From positions 186,001-250,000 of the forward strand of contig NZ_JAMBOP010000002.1 of assembly GCF_023715645.1 (NCBI RefSeq): DNA of 64,000 nucleotides, given 5' to 3'. The DNA is from Bacillus cytotoxicus. Its GTDB lineage: Bacteria; Bacillota; Bacilli; Bacillales; Bacillaceae_G. Of this stretch, positions 16,643-27,945 are shown piece by piece. The notes beneath the pieces were generated by a model. That model was given only the letters and a program-made list of their open reading frames with translations. It did not search any database and was not told the origin of the DNA. Position 1 is the stretch's first letter. Every line of letters begins with the position of its first letter. The position numbers and the translations under genes are program-made.

Positions 16643-16808
16643 CATAAAGACCGTTTCTTTTTAAATGGGCAAGAGCGTCTGGCCATGCATAGAAGCGGTC
16701 AGAACCTTTTTCTGCCACATGCGTTGTTCAAACAAAGAGAGAAAGAAAGTTTCAGGTTACTTTTTGCTTGGTATGGCGCTTGTGTATTGGAAAGTCAATG
16801 AGAACTAC
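16643..16808 (+). repeat. bcr1-like repeat, GGTATGGCG-tail variant
   Basis: ATAAAGACCG start, GGCCATGCATAGAAGCGGTCAG core, TGCCACATGCG, and a TACTTTTTGCTTGGTATGGCG tail. Adjacent to the full family-2 repeat and ending 4 nt before the MMPL stop codon. Confidence 0.8.
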
Positions 16809-16811
16809 TTT

Positions 16812-19007
16812 TTATTGCGTGTTTTTCTGCTTCTTTTTCCTGAACGGAAGCCACCAGTTCCACTCACCAAACATTTTCATTAAACTTGGTACAAGGATTA
16901 ATCGAATAATGGTTGCATCAAGGAATATGGCTAGTGCAACGCCAAGACCCATCTGTTTCACCGGCAAAATATCGGTAAAAGCAAATGCACCTGTTACAAC
17001 GATCATAATTAACGCAGCTGATGTAATAATCCGGCTTGTTGACACTAATCCTTCTAACGTTGCATAATCATTATCTCTCGTCTCTCCGTATAATTCATGA
17101 ATACGCGAAATAAGAAATACTTCATAGTCCATACTTAACCCGAATACTAATCCAAAGATAAATATCGGCAATACAAATAATACAGAGCTTTGTTCTAAAC
17201 CAAAATGTCCTCCTTTAAAAAGCCAAATGACAATGCCTATAGTTGCACTTAAACTAAGCACATTCATTACAATTGCTTTAATTGGAATCAACAGCGAACG
17301 AAACGCTAGTAATAATATCAAAAACGTTGACGCAAAAATAACAGACATCCCTACAACAACTTTATCTTTGATTTCATCTTCTAATTCTTGCTGGAAAGTT
17401 GTCATTCCGCCTAGGTAATAGGTTACATCTTCCGTTTTATAGTTTTCTTTAAAATCTCGTACCCACTGCTTTGCTTTTTCTGTTCTTGGCAATGCACCTA
17501 AAACAATTCCAATCGTTGTTTTATTTCCTTTCACATACGCCTCTAATGCCGGCTCTATTTGTGCACGATTTGGCGATTGCAACGTTGCTGTTAGCTGTTC
17601 TGCAGACATATTTCCAAGTTGTTCATATAAACTTTTCACTTCACGGACATCTTTATCATCCTTTAGTTTCTGCACAACCTTTTGCAACGTTTGTAAATTG
17701 TCTTTTTCTGTTACATTTCCTTTTGTCTCTATGACAAGCGTCACATCTGCATGCGTTTTTATCGTTTTATTAAATGCATCTTCATAATGTTCATAAGCAA
17801 TGCGTGCCTCGCTTTTTTCAGGTAATGCTTCTACACCAGGAAACTGTAGATCTGCATCGCGCAGTGGTAATAAACAAATGATTATAAATGTAAATACTGC
17901 AATCGTCATCACAACTGGATATTTCATTACAAACTGTGCAAATTTACGCCACATTGGTGCTGTGCGCTTAACATTTTGGTTCTTTCCTAATATACGTTTC
18001 CCCATTAAAGCTAACAGCGCTGGAAGCATTGTCAGTGAAAATAAAATGCTCATGATTACGACAATCATCCCGCTAATTGCGACAGCTTGAATATAATCAA
18101 TTTTGAAAAAGAACAAACCAGACAAACCGACAAATACACATAAACCTGAAAAAATAATGGCGCGTCCCGCCGTTTGATAGGTAACCATAATTGCTTCTTT
18201 CACAGAACGATGTGCAAGCTCTTCTCGGAAACGATTCACAAATAATAAAGCAAAATCAATGGATAAAGCAAGCCCAATCATCGGCGCCACGTTCAGTACA
18301 AAAATAGAAAGTTCCTTTTGTTCTCCGATAAAATATAAAATCCCCATCGTACTAATGACACTTAACGCTCCGTTTAAAATCGGCAAAATCGATGCAAAGA
18401 AGCTGCCAAAAGAAAGTAATAACACTAAAAACGCAATCGGTAACCCGATCATTTCTGCTACTTTCAAATCATTTTGTGTTCTCGTATTGATTTCATCATT
18501 AATAATCGGATAGCCAGTTGGAGATACTTTTACCTCTCCGTTACTTTCTTTTTGAATCTCCTTTGCAAAGGCTAATGTTTTTTCCTTCCGCTCTTTACTT
18601 GTTTTCCCGGAAAATAAAATGGAAGCATAAGCAATATCTTCCTTCATCATTGTTTTATTTTCTATCGGCTCATGAAAAGACTCATAGGTTTCTTCTCTTT
18701 TAATTTTTTTTACAACCCCATCAATTTTCTCAATAAACTTTTGCTGAGATACACCTTCCTCTTTTTGAAAAACGAGTAACAATGCATCTTGTGATTGCTT
18801 AAAATCTTTCTCTAATATGTTTTTTGTCGTTTGATAATCACCTTGTGTTTGAAACCCATCTCCGCCTAATACACCGGGAAGCTTCGGTGCAAATATACCA
18901 AGTAGTGCAGCTAGCAATATTAATAACGAAATCGTTGTATAGCGAAATCGATATAAAAAAGCCCCGATTTTGCCCCACACATCTACTTTATGTACAGTTG
19001 TTTTCAC
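16812..19007 (-). CDS. MMPL/RND-superfamily membrane transporter
   Basis: 731 aa with twelve predicted transmembrane segments in two homologous halves, each with one N-terminal helix, a large extracellular loop (about residues 45-170 and 390-530) and five helices. The conserved GLALSIDFALLFVNRF and GLSMDYEVFLISRI motifs mark the proton-relay helices of MMPL proteins (B. subtilis YdfJ type). Likely exports lipids or hydrophobic compounds, but the substrate is unknown. The stop codon abuts a dispersed repeat. Confidence 0.92.
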   Translation of the reverse strand: MKTTVHKVDVWGKIGAFLYRFRYTTISLLILLAALLGIFAPKLPGVLGGDGFQTQGDYQTTKNILEKDFKQSQDALLLVFQKEEGVSQQKFIEKIDGVVKKIKREETYESFHEPIENKTMMKEDIAYASILFSGKTSKERKEKTLAFAKEIQKESNGEVKVSPTGYPIINDEINTRTQNDLKVAEMIGLPIAFLVLLLSFGSFFASILPILNGALSVISTMGILYFIGEQKELSIFVLNVAPMIGLALSIDFALLFVNRFREELAHRSVKEAIMVTYQTAGRAIIFSGLCVFVGLSGLFFFKIDYIQAVAISGMIVVIMSILFSLTMLPALLALMGKRILGKNQNVKRTAPMWRKFAQFVMKYPVVMTIAVFTFIIICLLPLRDADLQFPGVEALPEKSEARIAYEHYEDAFNKTIKTHADVTLVIETKGNVTEKDNLQTLQKVVQKLKDDKDVREVKSLYEQLGNMSAEQLTATLQSPNRAQIEPALEAYVKGNKTTIGIVLGALPRTEKAKQWVRDFKENYKTEDVTYYLGGMTTFQQELEDEIKDKVVVGMSVIFASTFLILLLAFRSLLIPIKAIVMNVLSLSATIGIVIWLFKGGHFGLEQSSVLFVLPIFIFGLVFGLSMDYEVFLISRIHELYGETRDNDYATLEGLVSTSRIITSAALIMIVVTGAFAFTDILPVKQMGLGVALAIFLDATIIRLILVPSLMKMFGEWNWWLPFRKKKQKNTQ

Positions 19008-19074
19008 AGCATTTCACCTACTCCTCTTCTCATATTCTTTTCCTTAGTGTATCATATCCGCTCTTTTGTTCATG

Positions 19075-19111
19075 AAAAAAGCTACCCTTTAATCAAAAAG
19101 GATAGCTCTTT
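19075..19111 (-). terminator. Terminator of the PAP2 gene
   Basis: AAAAAGCTA.CCTTT / AAAGG.TAGCTCTTTTT hairpin directly after the stop. Confidence 0.75.
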
Positions 19112-19738
19112 TTAACGCGCTGCATAGAAACGGTGTAAATAAATAGCGATAATAAGCAATACACCGCTCATACAATAACCTGCTAAAACATCAGTTGGAT
19201 AGTGTACGGATAAAATAATCCGGCTTAATCCAATTAAGAAAATGAGTACAATGGCTAAGGTCGTTACAAAGCATTTTGCTGCTGCACTTTTTACGTTTGC
19301 TGCGATAATATAGGCAAGAAATCCATACGTAACAATCGATAACATCGCATGTCCACTTGGAAAACTATAGCCGAGCGCATCTAGCGCCTCATTAATCGTC
19401 GGCCGATCTCTTTTCACAATCGCTTTAATCCCTTTATTAATGAAATGTGTACAAAGAATCAAAAGAGGATATATGACCATTGCTACGTAATAACGCTTCT
19501 TCGCCAAAAAGAACAGACTAACTGCTAACACAAAGACAATCCCAATTGCAGAACCAAGTTTTGTTACATAACGAAAAAACGTAAGTGATGACTCTGTTTG
19601 AATCTCTGTTACCAATCCTTTCACATACTCATCAACTGCCGTTACCCCGCCGGAATATACTCTCCACGCAATGATGCTAAATACACAAAGTAAAAGTACG
19701 GCACAAACAAGCTCATACATATGTAATTTCTTTTTCAA
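19112..19738 (-). CDS. PAP2-family membrane phosphatase
   Basis: 208 aa with about six transmembrane helices. All three phosphatase motifs are present: KRDRP near residue 105, PSGH near 130 and SRIILSVHYPTD near 180. Family members hydrolyse undecaprenyl pyrophosphate (BcrC type) or phosphatidylglycerophosphate; here the substrate is inferred only as a lipid pyrophosphate or phosphate. Single-gene unit. Confidence 0.92.
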   Translation of the reverse strand: MKKKLHMYELVCAVLLLCVFSIIAWRVYSGGVTAVDEYVKGLVTEIQTESSLTFFRYVTKLGSAIGIVFVLAVSLFFLAKKRYYVAMVIYPLLILCTHFINKGIKAIVKRDRPTINEALDALGYSFPSGHAMLSIVTYGFLAYIIAANVKSAAAKCFVTTLAIVLIFLIGLSRIILSVHYPTDVLAGYCMSGVLLIIAIYLHRFYAAR

Positions 19739-19760
19739 AATTCTGTTCCTCCTGGTATAA

Positions 19761-19793
19761 AAAAGCGCGATTTCCGCTAAGAAATCGCGCTTT
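19761..19793 (-). terminator. Terminator of the pot operon
   Basis: AAAAGCGCGATTTC / GAAATCGCGCTTT stem 4 nt after the potD stop. Confidence 0.88.
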
Positions 19794-19796
19794 GAA

Positions 19797-20849
19797 TTAC
19801 TTTTCTTTTCCTGTCTTCAGTTCTGTCCAGTAACGATCATAATCTTTTAATTTTCCGTTCACATCAACAAGCCATTCTGTACGATCTAGCTCTTCTTTTG
19901 TTAGGAAAATCATATGATTTTCTTGATACTCTTTACTGTGACGAGGACGAGCTTTTTCATTTGGATTACTATACCCAATGGATTCATAGTTTTTCACGCT
20001 GACTTTTGGATCCATTAAGTAGTTAATAAATTTCTCTGCAAGCTCTTTATGCTTTGCACCTTTTGGAATTGCTAATGTATCTGCCCAAATCGTACCGCCT
20101 TCTTTTGGAACAACGTATTCAACATCTTTGTTCTCTTTTGCAATGAACGCCGCGTCTCCAGACCATACCGTACCAATCCATGCATCATCTGTAATAAATT
20201 TTTGTTTAATATTATCTGTATCAAACGCTAATAAATTTGGTAATAATCTTTGAATATCTGTAAAAGCCGTTTTTATCTCCGCATCATTTGTTGAGCTATT
20301 TGAAAAACCATGTTTCTTAAGCCCCATGCCAAGTACTTCACGAGAATCATTCAATAATGCCACGTGTCCTTTATACTTTTCATTCCATAAATCAGCCCAA
20401 CTTGTTGGTGCTTCTTTCACATATTTTTTATTATAAGCAATACCTGTTACACCCCATGTATACACAATCGAATACTTATTTTCCGGATCAAACGGAGGTG
20501 TTTTAAAGTTTGAAACGAGATTCTCTACATTCGGAATGTTCTTTTTATCTAATGGCTCTAACAAGTTCATCTTTGTCATTGTGTTTACTGTATAATCAGA
20601 CGGTTGCACTAAATCATACTTTGCGCCGCCTGCTTGCAATTTCGCAAGCATCTCTTCATTACTTGCATACTTATCATAATTCACTTTCACGTCATATTTC
20701 TTTTCAAAGTCTTTAATGACTTGCTCGTCAAAGTTATCAGCCCAGCTGTAAATATTTAATTCTTCTTTCTTTTCGCCGCATCCAGCTAACACTCCAGCAG
20801 CAATCCCGAAAGTAAGTGTTGTACTTGCGACTACTTTCAACCATTTCAT
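19797..20849 (-). CDS. potD: Spermidine/putrescine-binding lipoprotein PotD
   Basis: Extracellular substrate receptor of the polyamine ABC importer. 350 aa with a lipoprotein signal (VLAGC) and a periplasmic-binding fold beginning ELNIYSWADNF. DLVQPSDYTV and WIGTVWSGDA match the polyamine-binding region. AGGAGGG sits 8 nt before the ATG at 20849; the ATG two codons upstream is too close to it. Last gene of potABCD. Confidence 0.94.
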   Translation of the reverse strand: MKWLKVVASTTLTFGIAAGVLAGCGEKKEELNIYSWADNFDEQVIKDFEKKYDVKVNYDKYASNEEMLAKLQAGGAKYDLVQPSDYTVNTMTKMNLLEPLDKKNIPNVENLVSNFKTPPFDPENKYSIVYTWGVTGIAYNKKYVKEAPTSWADLWNEKYKGHVALLNDSREVLGMGLKKHGFSNSSTNDAEIKTAFTDIQRLLPNLLAFDTDNIKQKFITDDAWIGTVWSGDAAFIAKENKDVEYVVPKEGGTIWADTLAIPKGAKHKELAEKFINYLMDPKVSVKNYESIGYSNPNEKARPRHSKEYQENHMIFLTKEELDRTEWLVDVNGKLKDYDRYWTELKTGKEK

Positions 20850-20899
20850 TTGCATGCCCTCCTAGTTTAAACTTAATCATTCATCTGTTACTCGGTCAT

Positions 20900-21700
20900 T
20901 TACAACGGAAGATGACCGCCTGAATTTTCCTCTCCATCTGCACCTTTATTGCGGAACATTTCAGAAGCAAGCATTAATCCGACAATTACAACAATTAAAA
21001 TTGTCGACAATGCGTTAATTTCAGGTGATATACCACGTTTTACCATGCTGTAAATATATAGAGGCAATGTTGTTGAGCCTGGACCTGATACGAAGAAACT
21101 AATCACAAAATCATCAATCGATAACGTGAATGTTAATAATGCCGCTGAAATAATACCTGGTGCTAGCCCCGGTAGTGTTACATAACGAAATGTTTGCCAC
21201 GGCGTTGCTCCTAAATCATTTGCTGCTTCTTCTAAATCGCGCCCCATCCCTGAAAGTCGTGCTGATAAAACGACAACGACAAATGAAACGCTAAACGTAA
21301 TATGAGAAATAATAATTGTCATTTGCCCAAGTTCAATCCCAAGTTGACTGAACAAAATTAAAAGTGATAATCCCATTAAAATATCTGGAATAAGAACTGG
21401 TAAATATACAAGTCCGTTAATTGCACCTTCAAAACGATATTTATAACGGTGCATTGCAATCGCAAATAACACACCTAGTAATGTGGAGACAATTGTCGTG
21501 ACAACTGCAATCGTTAAACTATTTATAAGTGCATCAATTACATCCTGTTTTTGAAATAAATCTGTATACCAATGAAGTGTAAAGCCTTGCCAGTCCGCAT
21601 TAATACGTGAGTCATTAAACGAATACAACATCAGTACCATCATTGGTAAATAAAGAAACAATAAAATTAGCCAAGAATAAGTGACTAAAAACTTTTTCAT
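20900..21700 (-). CDS. potC: Polyamine ABC transporter permease PotC
   Basis: Inner-membrane permease of 266 aa, about six helices, with the EAA loop EEAANDLGATPWQTFRYVTLPG (coupling helix to PotA) near residue 165. Starts 6 nt after the potB stop, so tightly coupled. The C-terminal tail is hydrophilic and short. Confidence 0.94.
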   Translation of the reverse strand: MKKFLVTYSWLILLFLYLPMMVLMLYSFNDSRINADWQGFTLHWYTDLFQKQDVIDALINSLTIAVVTTIVSTLLGVLFAIAMHRYKYRFEGAINGLVYLPVLIPDILMGLSLLILFSQLGIELGQMTIIISHITFSVSFVVVVLSARLSGMGRDLEEAANDLGATPWQTFRYVTLPGLAPGIISAALLTFTLSIDDFVISFFVSGPGSTTLPLYIYSMVKRGISPEINALSTILIVVIVGLMLASEMFRNKGADGEENSGGHLPL

Positions 21701-21706
21701 CTTCGT

Positions 21707-22552
21707 TTATTCCCCTCCGTTTCCATAGTTATATACTTTCGTTGCCCGATAATATAAGTAAATTAACAGAACGGAGAATAAGACAACAATCATAGATAAC
21801 GCTGACCCAAATGGCCAATCGCGTGCACCTAAAAACTGATTTTGAATAACATTTCCGATTAATGCAACTTTCGAACCACCCATTACGTCTGATACAACGA
21901 ACATACCAATCGATGACACAAATACTAAAATCGATCCTGTCGCAATCCCTGACATCGTCATTGGAATTGTTACATGCAAAAATGCTTTAAGCGGCGTTGC
22001 GCCTAAATCATATGCTGCTTCTAATTTTCTCTTATCAAGTTGTTCAATCGCTGCATATACAGGCAAAATCATAAATGGTAAGAGTGAATATACCATCCCC
22101 AAAATAACAGATGGTGTATTGTATAGTAAGTTTAAAGGTTCACTAATAATACCTAATTTCAGCAATAGTGTATTGACAAGCCCCTGCGAACGTAAAATAA
22201 CAATCCAAGCATACGAGCGGACTAAAAAGTTAATCCAAAACGGGATTGTAGCAAGAAGCAGTAAAAGAGAGCGCCATTTACGATCAACAATTGTCACCGT
22301 ATAGGCGAACGGATATCCAATCAACAAGCACAGTACTGTTGTAATAACGGCAATTTTTACTGTTTCCCATAACGTCTCCATATAGAGGGGATCAAATACA
22401 CGTTTAATATTTTCTAACGTAAAGCTCATTTCAACTGTTCCATACATGCCGCGCTGCAAAAATGAAAAAGCTAACACAAACAAGAGAGGGACTAAGAAGA
22501 AAATAAGCAACCAAGCAATTGTCGGTAATGCAAGTAATTTCCCTTTTTTCAA
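21707..22552 (-). CDS. potB: Polyamine ABC transporter permease PotB
   Basis: 281 aa, six predicted helices, EAA loop [21 protein letters not shown] near residue 185. Its ATG overlaps the potA stop by 4 nt, indicating translational coupling. Pairs with PotC to form the membrane channel. Confidence 0.94.
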   Translation of the reverse strand: MKKGKLLALPTIAWLLIFFLVPLLFVLAFSFLQRGMYGTVEMSFTLENIKRVFDPLYMETLWETVKIAVITTVLCLLIGYPFAYTVTIVDRKWRSLLLLLATIPFWINFLVRSYAWIVILRSQGLVNTLLLKLGIISEPLNLLYNTPSVILGMVYSLLPFMILPVYAAIEQLDKRKLEAAYDLGATPLKAFLHVTIPMTMSGIATGSILVFVSSIGMFVVSDVMGGSKVALIGNVIQNQFLGARDWPFGSALSMIVVLFSVLLIYLYYRATKVYNYGNGGE

Positions 22553-23532
22553 TTTAAGGTCACCTCATCTTCTTTCTCCCAACCTACAGACACATTATCA
22601 CCAATGTTCCATTGCTTCGCTTCTTCTGCACTTTGATACGCCATAAACAACTCGCTTGTTTTCTCATCGCGAATATAAAGCTTCTCCATATTTCCGACAA
22701 ATTCAATATCTTCAATATGACCAACGTGATACCCTTCCTGCAATGTTTCTTCTACAGAACGCACTTTCACATTTTCTGGGCGTACTGCTACATAGGTTTC
22801 CCCTGTTTGAATAATATTATTTTCTCCAATAAACGTCGCAACAAACAACGTTTCTGGCTTATGATAAATTTCTTTTGGCGTTCCAATTTGCTCAATGTGA
22901 CCTTTGTTCATAACGACAATGCGATCACTCATACTCATCGCTTCTTCTTGATCATGTGTCACATAAATGAACGTAATGCCAAGATTTCGTTGTAAGTTTT
23001 TCAACTCACGCTGCAAATCTTTTCGAAGCTTAAAATCTAGTGCCCCTAACGGCTCATCTAATAGCAATACACGAGGATTATTCACAATGGCACGTGCAAT
23101 CGCCACGCGCTGCTGTTGTCCGCCAGAAAGTTTAGATGGTTTCCGATTACGGAACTCTGCTAATTGTGTTAAACGCATCGCTTCCTCAGCACGTTCTTTT
23201 TGCTCCGCCTCAGAAACCTTTTGCATCTTTAATCCAAAGCGAATATTCTTCTCAACATTCATATGCGGAAACAGTGCATAATGCTGAAATACTAAGTTCA
23301 TATGGCGTTTATATGGCGGTAAATCATTAATCGTTTCTTCATCAAGCGAAATGATACCTTTTGTCGGTTTCTCAAAACCCGCAATCATACGAAGTAACGT
23401 CGTTTTCCCGCAACCACTCGGACCAAGAATCGTTATAAACTCGCCTTCTTTAATGTCTAAAGAAAGAGCTGGGATAATAACTTGATTCCCAAAATGTTTT
23501 TCTACTGCTTCGACCTTAATAATATTTTTCAT
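22549..23532 (-). CDS. potA: Polyamine ABC transporter ATPase PotA
   Basis: 327 aa. Walker [10 protein letters not shown] near residue 38, signature LSGGQQQR, Walker B VLLLDEP, and H-loop THDQEEA, followed by a C-terminal TOBE-like domain (about residues 240-325) that regulates the importer. First gene of the leftward potABCD operon. In some relatives a small HTH gene precedes potA; none is seen here. Confidence 0.95.
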   Translation of the reverse strand: MKNIIKVEAVEKHFGNQVIIPALSLDIKEGEFITILGPSGCGKTTLLRMIAGFEKPTKGIISLDEETINDLPPYKRHMNLVFQHYALFPHMNVEKNIRFGLKMQKVSEAEQKERAEEAMRLTQLAEFRNRKPSKLSGGQQQRVAIARAIVNNPRVLLLDEPLGALDFKLRKDLQRELKNLQRNLGITFIYVTHDQEEAMSMSDRIVVMNKGHIEQIGTPKEIYHKPETLFVATFIGENNIIQTGETYVAVRPENVKVRSVEETLQEGYHVGHIEDIEFVGNMEKLYIRDEKTSELFMAYQSAEEAKQWNIGDNVSVGWEKEDEVTLN

Positions 23533-23640
23533 CTTCTCTTCCTATCTACCTCATATTTTTGATATTCATAAATAACCAAGTATTCTATATACAATAACTT
23601 TGTTTTCATCTAAGCAAAAATGATGTTTAATCACGTAATC

Positions 23641-23692
23641 CAAACGTGATGAGTGGTCAATGAATGCCCACCACTGATCGAAGCTTCACCAT
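23641..23692. repeat. Degenerate hairpin end of a family-2 repeat upstream of potA
   Basis: GAGTGGTC...CCACCACTGATCGAAGCTTCACC has the CACTGATGGAAGTTTCAC signature of family-2 ends in degraded form. No other feature is visible in the 270-bp gap apart from the dehydrogenase terminator. Confidence 0.4.
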
Positions 23693-23738
23693 ATGTAATA
23701 TGTTCGATTCAATTTTTATACGCTACACACCTTGAATA

Positions 23739-23770
23739 GAAAAACCCCTTCTTGGTGAAGGGGCTTTTAT
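23739..23770 (-). terminator. Terminator of the aldehyde dehydrogenase gene
   Basis: AAAACCCCTTC / GAAGGGGCTTTT stem about 35 nt after the stop. Confidence 0.85.
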
Positions 23771-23802
23771 CATACGGACGAACCAATTGATAAACACCAT
23801 CA

Positions 23803-25170
23803 TCATTTTAACAATTTTCGAATGAATTTTAAAGCACTTTTTGTAGAAGAATAGCGGATTTTCATATCAAACGCTGTCGATTGGGACAAAATGCTTTTAT
23901 AATGGGAAAATGTTTGAAAGCTTTGCTCTCCATGATAACTGCCCAATCCACTTTGACCAACACCACCAAATGGTAAATACGGCGTTGCTAGATGATAGAC
24001 AACATCATTTATACAACCGCCTCCATAAGAAATGGATTGTGTTACTTGCTTTTGCAAACCTCGTGATTCAGAGAAAACATATAATGCAAGCGGTTTCGGA
24101 TGACGCTGAACAGTTGCTATCACATCTTCTATCTTCTCATACTCTAATACTGGTAAAATAGGGCCAAAAATTTCCTCTTCCATCACAGCATCATTCCATG
24201 TCACATCTGTAAGTAGTGTAGGTTCAATTAATAGTTTCTCTTGATCATAATGTCCGCCTACTACCGCCTGACCACCTTCTAAAAATGAACATAATCTTTC
24301 AAAGTGCCGCCCGCTCACAATTCGAACATATTTTTCATTTTGCAATGGCTTCTCTCCATATTGCTCATGCACAGCTTTTCTCATTTCTTCGATAAATTTC
24401 TCTTTAATAGAAGAATGAACGTATACATAATCAGGTGCTACACACGTTTGCCCCGCATTTAAAAATTTCCCCCATACAATTCGCCGCGCTGTAACATCAA
24501 GCTTCGCATCCTTATGTACAATGCACGGACTTTTGCCGCCAAGTTCAAGTGTAAGAGGTGTTAAATGTTTTGCAGCTGCCTCCATAACAATTTTTCCAAC
24601 TCCGATACTACCAGTAAAAAAAATATAATCAAACGGCTCCTTTAATAGAGCTGTGCTCACCTTGGCATCGCCTTCAACCACAGTGACAAACTCAGGAGGA
24701 AATAGTTCCGTTAACATTTTAGTAATAACGCTAGACACATTTGGCGTTAATTCTGAAGGTTTTAAAACAACTGTATTCCCAGCCCCGATCGCTCCAACTA
24801 ACGGAGCAATCGCCAGTTGAAATGGATAATTCCACGGAGCAATTACTAACGTTACGCCATACGGCTCCGGAATAACTTTCCCTGTTGATCCAATATGAGT
24901 CATTGCCGTTTTCACGCGCTTTGGTTTACTCCATTTAGAAAGATTCTTTAGCATAAAAGAAATTTCTTTTAATGTATAGCCAATCTCTGTTGTATACGAT
25001 TCATGCTCTGATTTATTTAAATCTAGCTTTAGCGCTTCAAAAATTTCAGACTCATAGTGCTGAATACTTTCATATAACGCTCGCAGGTGTTTCTTTCTTT
25101 CCTCTATCCCTCTTGTTTTCCCGCTATAAAAATAGAATTTTTGTCGTTCTATAATAGAAGCAATCGTCAT
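23803..25170 (-). CDS. Aldehyde dehydrogenase (class 3-like, YwdH type)
   Basis: NAD(P)-dependent oxidation of aldehydes to acids. 455 aa, shorter than typical 480-500 aa ALDHs and matching the class 3/YwdH branch. Motifs: the catalytic general base in ELGGKSP near residue 210, nucleophilic Cys in NAGQTCVAPDYV near 245, and EEEIFGPILPV. The C-terminal tail is basic with amphipathic helix character, as in membrane-associated fatty aldehyde dehydrogenases. Substrate not assignable. Confidence 0.92.
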   Translation of the reverse strand: MTIASIIERQKFYFYSGKTRGIEERKKHLRALYESIQHYESEIFEALKLDLNKSEHESYTTEIGYTLKEISFMLKNLSKWSKPKRVKTAMTHIGSTGKVIPEPYGVTLVIAPWNYPFQLAIAPLVGAIGAGNTVVLKPSELTPNVSSVITKMLTELFPPEFVTVVEGDAKVSTALLKEPFDYIFFTGSIGVGKIVMEAAAKHLTPLTLELGGKSPCIVHKDAKLDVTARRIVWGKFLNAGQTCVAPDYVYVHSSIKEKFIEEMRKAVHEQYGEKPLQNEKYVRIVSGRHFERLCSFLEGGQAVVGGHYDQEKLLIEPTLLTDVTWNDAVMEEEIFGPILPVLEYEKIEDVIATVQRHPKPLALYVFSESRGLQKQVTQSISYGGGCINDVVYHLATPYLPFGGVGQSGLGSYHGEQSFQTFSHYKSILSQSTAFDMKIRYSSTKSALKFIRKLLK

Positions 25171-25251
25171 GAAACTCCCCCCTTTACTTCATCCTATATT
25201 ATAATACATTTCTTGTTTCTTCTTATAAAAAATAAACTGATATGTAAAATT

Positions 25252-25462
25252 TTCATATATATATATCCATTTTGATTTTTCAACATCCTTATCTCCGCTT
25301 TTCTTCATAAGTTGCTGTTATGTAAAACAAAAAGTGATACGCTACTTGTTTGCTCACTTTATTTTATCATTTCCTGCGGCAGAAAAGGGCCCTGACCGCT
25401 TCTTTGCATGCCAGCCTCTCTCGCTCACCTAAAAAAAGTGATTTTTGTGTTGGTTTTTTCAA
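25252..25462 (-). repeat. bcr1-like repeat, inverted copy
   Basis: Right end ATATATATCCATTTTGATTTTTC, middle TTGCTGTTATGT, then TGCGGCAGAAAAGGGCCCTGACCGC and a left end CTAAAAAAAGTGATTTTTGTGTTGG. Longer than most copies, probably through an internal expansion. Confidence 0.75.
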
Positions 25463-25513
25463 TTTGTATCTGTATATTATTTTATTAATATTTTGAAATT
25501 TATGTTCCTATAA

Positions 25514-25553
25514 AAAAAGCTGTTGAAAGGAATCCCCCATCAACAGCTTTTCC
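25514..25553 (-). terminator. Terminator of inhA1
   Basis: AAAAAGCTGTTGA / TCAACAGCTTTTC stem directly after the stop. Confidence 0.88.
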
Positions 25554-25557
25554 ATTA

Positions 25558-27945
25558 TTAACGATATAAACGAACTGCACCTGCAGAATTATCATCTGCT
25601 TGTCCAACTACTTCAAATTTCAGTCCAAGTTTCGGTACTTTACGTCCTGCATCTGGGAGTAAATTGTTCATATACGATTTAGAATCATCAAACTTCGTTA
25701 CACCTGGTAATCCTTTATAATCAAATGTTCCGCGTGATGGAGAACCAACTTTCCACGCTGGCGTTTGGTTAAAGGAGAACGCAGCATCTACAATTTGGTA
25801 TCGTGTACTATTTGCAACTGATGGTTTGCCATTTAATGTTCCCACAATTGCCTCTGGATGAGAATCAACAACTCCTAAGAATCCCTCTCCAGGGTGAACA
25901 CCAACCCAGTTATCTGTGTAACTAGTGTCTGCATACCATACAACAAGACCTGTATTGTATACTGGACCGCGGCCATATTTTAATGCTTCATCTGCACCAG
26001 CGTAGTTTCTCCACTCTAAATAGTAGTTATGTTTCTTCTTATCAAAACCATCTGCTACAACGAAACCGTTTAATTTAAATTGTGGTGTACCTTCTGCATC
26101 GTCAGAGAACACAACATTTCCATCGACAGTTAATGCAGCATTATCAAGAGTAAAGCCGTTTGGTGCTAAACCACCATCTGTAATGTATTCGAACACTAAT
26201 TTTACTTTTTGACCTTTAAATTGGCTTAAGTCATATGACTTATCTACCCATTTACCATCTGTTGTGTCCATACCATTTTTAACATTCTTTTCACCAATTC
26301 GATCCACTAACGTTTTCTTACCATCTTCTGTCACTGCATGTACTTCAAGGAAGTCATAACCAGTTTCAATTTCATACAATGATTTGTAATCAAACTTCGC
26401 GTTTGTTGCCTTTGTTAAATCAAACACTGGCGTTTCTAATGTTGTATGAAGGTCATCGCCTTTTGTACTATAGTAATATTTCTTACCAAATGCAGGCTGA
26501 ATACCTTTTACATCTTTATCTGGTAAGTTAACACGAACCATACCAGGACGAGCTGATTTCGTTACACTTTGATCTAAGAATGTTGCATAACCAATACCTT
26601 TATTTAACTTATCATAATCGACTTCAGCAATATTTGCCCAGTTCCCGCCAATTGTTTTTTGGAAAAACTCCTTATTTTGCGGTGAGAAACTTGTTGGTGT
26701 TGTACCTGCAATGTTACCTGCCCAGCTGCCGCCACTCATAATAGACCAAGATTGAATTGGCTCACCTGCACCAGAATACTTTGTATCATATTCATCTGGA
26801 AGACCTAAATCATGACCATATTCATGTGCGAATACACCAACCGCTCCGTCTTCTGGCTCAACTGTGTAGTCGTATGCAGCCATTTTACCGCCCCAGTTAT
26901 TAACTTTTGATTTCGTTCCATCAATTGGAAATACTTTCCCAAGATTCCAGCGATGTGACCAAATTGCGTCATCACCTAATTTTCCACCGCCTGCTTCTTG
27001 ACCAACTCCAGCATGAAGAATCATTAAATGATCAATAATACCATCTGGTTGATTTTTATTTCCGTCTTCATTTACGTCATATTGATCAAATTGATCAAAT
27101 TCCGATAAATCAATACCGCTGTCTACAGCTGCTTTTAAAGCATCTTTTACAAGATCGCGTGGTCCTTTTGGTCCTTTATTATCATGACCACCATCGCCGG
27201 CATCTGCACCGTAATCCGCCGCTTTACCTGGAACTGTTAACCACTTCGTTACTGTTCCATCGACTGAATAACTGCCGCCTGATTGCTCTTCATAAAAATG
27301 TTTAAATGTTGGGATTTTTGAACCATCAAAGAGTGTAAATGGCTCATCACCAAATAACATTTTTTGATAATGTTCTTGATTAAAATCATTTGAATACATA
27401 TAACCCGGTTCTTGATCAATATTGTTATGTTTAAAATCAGCATATTCTACTAGTAATACAAGAACTTTATCTTTACGGACATCACCATTATATTGTTTTT
27501 GCTTCGCTGAAGAAGTTGGTACTTTTCCGTTTAATCCCCCTTTAACCGGAGCTTGTCCAGCTGTTGGCCCTCCAGCAGGCTGATTTACTTTTTCCTTCGC
27601 ATCTGCTTTTGCATCCTTCACTTTTTTCAAAAAGTCAGATGCTTCTTGCGTAACGCTATCCCCCGCTGCTGGTTCTTTTCCGGCATTTTCGCCTTTTTTC
27701 TTCTCTACATATTTTTCAACAGCTTTTAATGTGTCTTCTTTCGACGCAGATTCACTAATTACACCGCGTTTCTTGAGCGCGTCTGCTAAACGATCATCTG
27801 GAATTAAATGATCGTCAATTGGACTTAAAGCTCCTACATTAGACGGTGTTGCCGCATAAGCAGATTGACTGCCAAATCCAAATGTGCAACTAAGCACAGC
27901 TGTCGCCGCAAGCGTAGACAGCACTTTAAAAGGCTTTTTCTTCAT
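25558..27945 (-). CDS. inhA1: Immune inhibitor A1, secreted M6 zinc metalloprotease
   Basis: Major secreted protease that cleaves antimicrobial peptides and host proteins and is found with the exosporium. 795 aa: a signal peptide ending near AYA, a pro-region to about residue 125, the catalytic domain with [14 protein letters not shown] (zinc ligands and Glu, about residue 372), and C-terminal beta domains ([12 protein letters not shown]). Length equals known InhA1. GGGGAGG before ATG 27945 sets the start, 11 codons inside the open frame. Divergent from sinI; SinR is reported to influence inhA1 expression in this group. Confidence 0.95.
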   Translation of the reverse strand: MKKKPFKVLSTLAATAVLSCTFGFGSQSAYAATPSNVGALSPIDDHLIPDDRLADALKKRGVISESASKEDTLKAVEKYVEKKKGENAGKEPAAGDSVTQEASDFLKKVKDAKADAKEKVNQPAGGPTAGQAPVKGGLNGKVPTSSAKQKQYNGDVRKDKVLVLLVEYADFKHNNIDQEPGYMYSNDFNQEHYQKMLFGDEPFTLFDGSKIPTFKHFYEEQSGGSYSVDGTVTKWLTVPGKAADYGADAGDGGHDNKGPKGPRDLVKDALKAAVDSGIDLSEFDQFDQYDVNEDGNKNQPDGIIDHLMILHAGVGQEAGGGKLGDDAIWSHRWNLGKVFPIDGTKSKVNNWGGKMAAYDYTVEPEDGAVGVFAHEYGHDLGLPDEYDTKYSGAGEPIQSWSIMSGGSWAGNIAGTTPTSFSPQNKEFFQKTIGGNWANIAEVDYDKLNKGIGYATFLDQSVTKSARPGMVRVNLPDKDVKGIQPAFGKKYYYSTKGDDLHTTLETPVFDLTKATNAKFDYKSLYEIETGYDFLEVHAVTEDGKKTLVDRIGEKNVKNGMDTTDGKWVDKSYDLSQFKGQKVKLVFEYITDGGLAPNGFTLDNAALTVDGNVVFSDDAEGTPQFKLNGFVVADGFDKKKHNYYLEWRNYAGADEALKYGRGPVYNTGLVVWYADTSYTDNWVGVHPGEGFLGVVDSHPEAIVGTLNGKPSVANSTRYQIVDAAFSFNQTPAWKVGSPSRGTFDYKGLPGVTKFDDSKSYMNNLLPDAGRKVPKLGLKFEVVGQADDNSAGAVRLYR

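Noticed and set aside
16465-16647. 60-aa plus-strand frame and its 82-aa antisense partner in the 16.4-16.7 kb region
   Set aside because: Both lie wholly within two dispersed repeats and lack ribosome sites.
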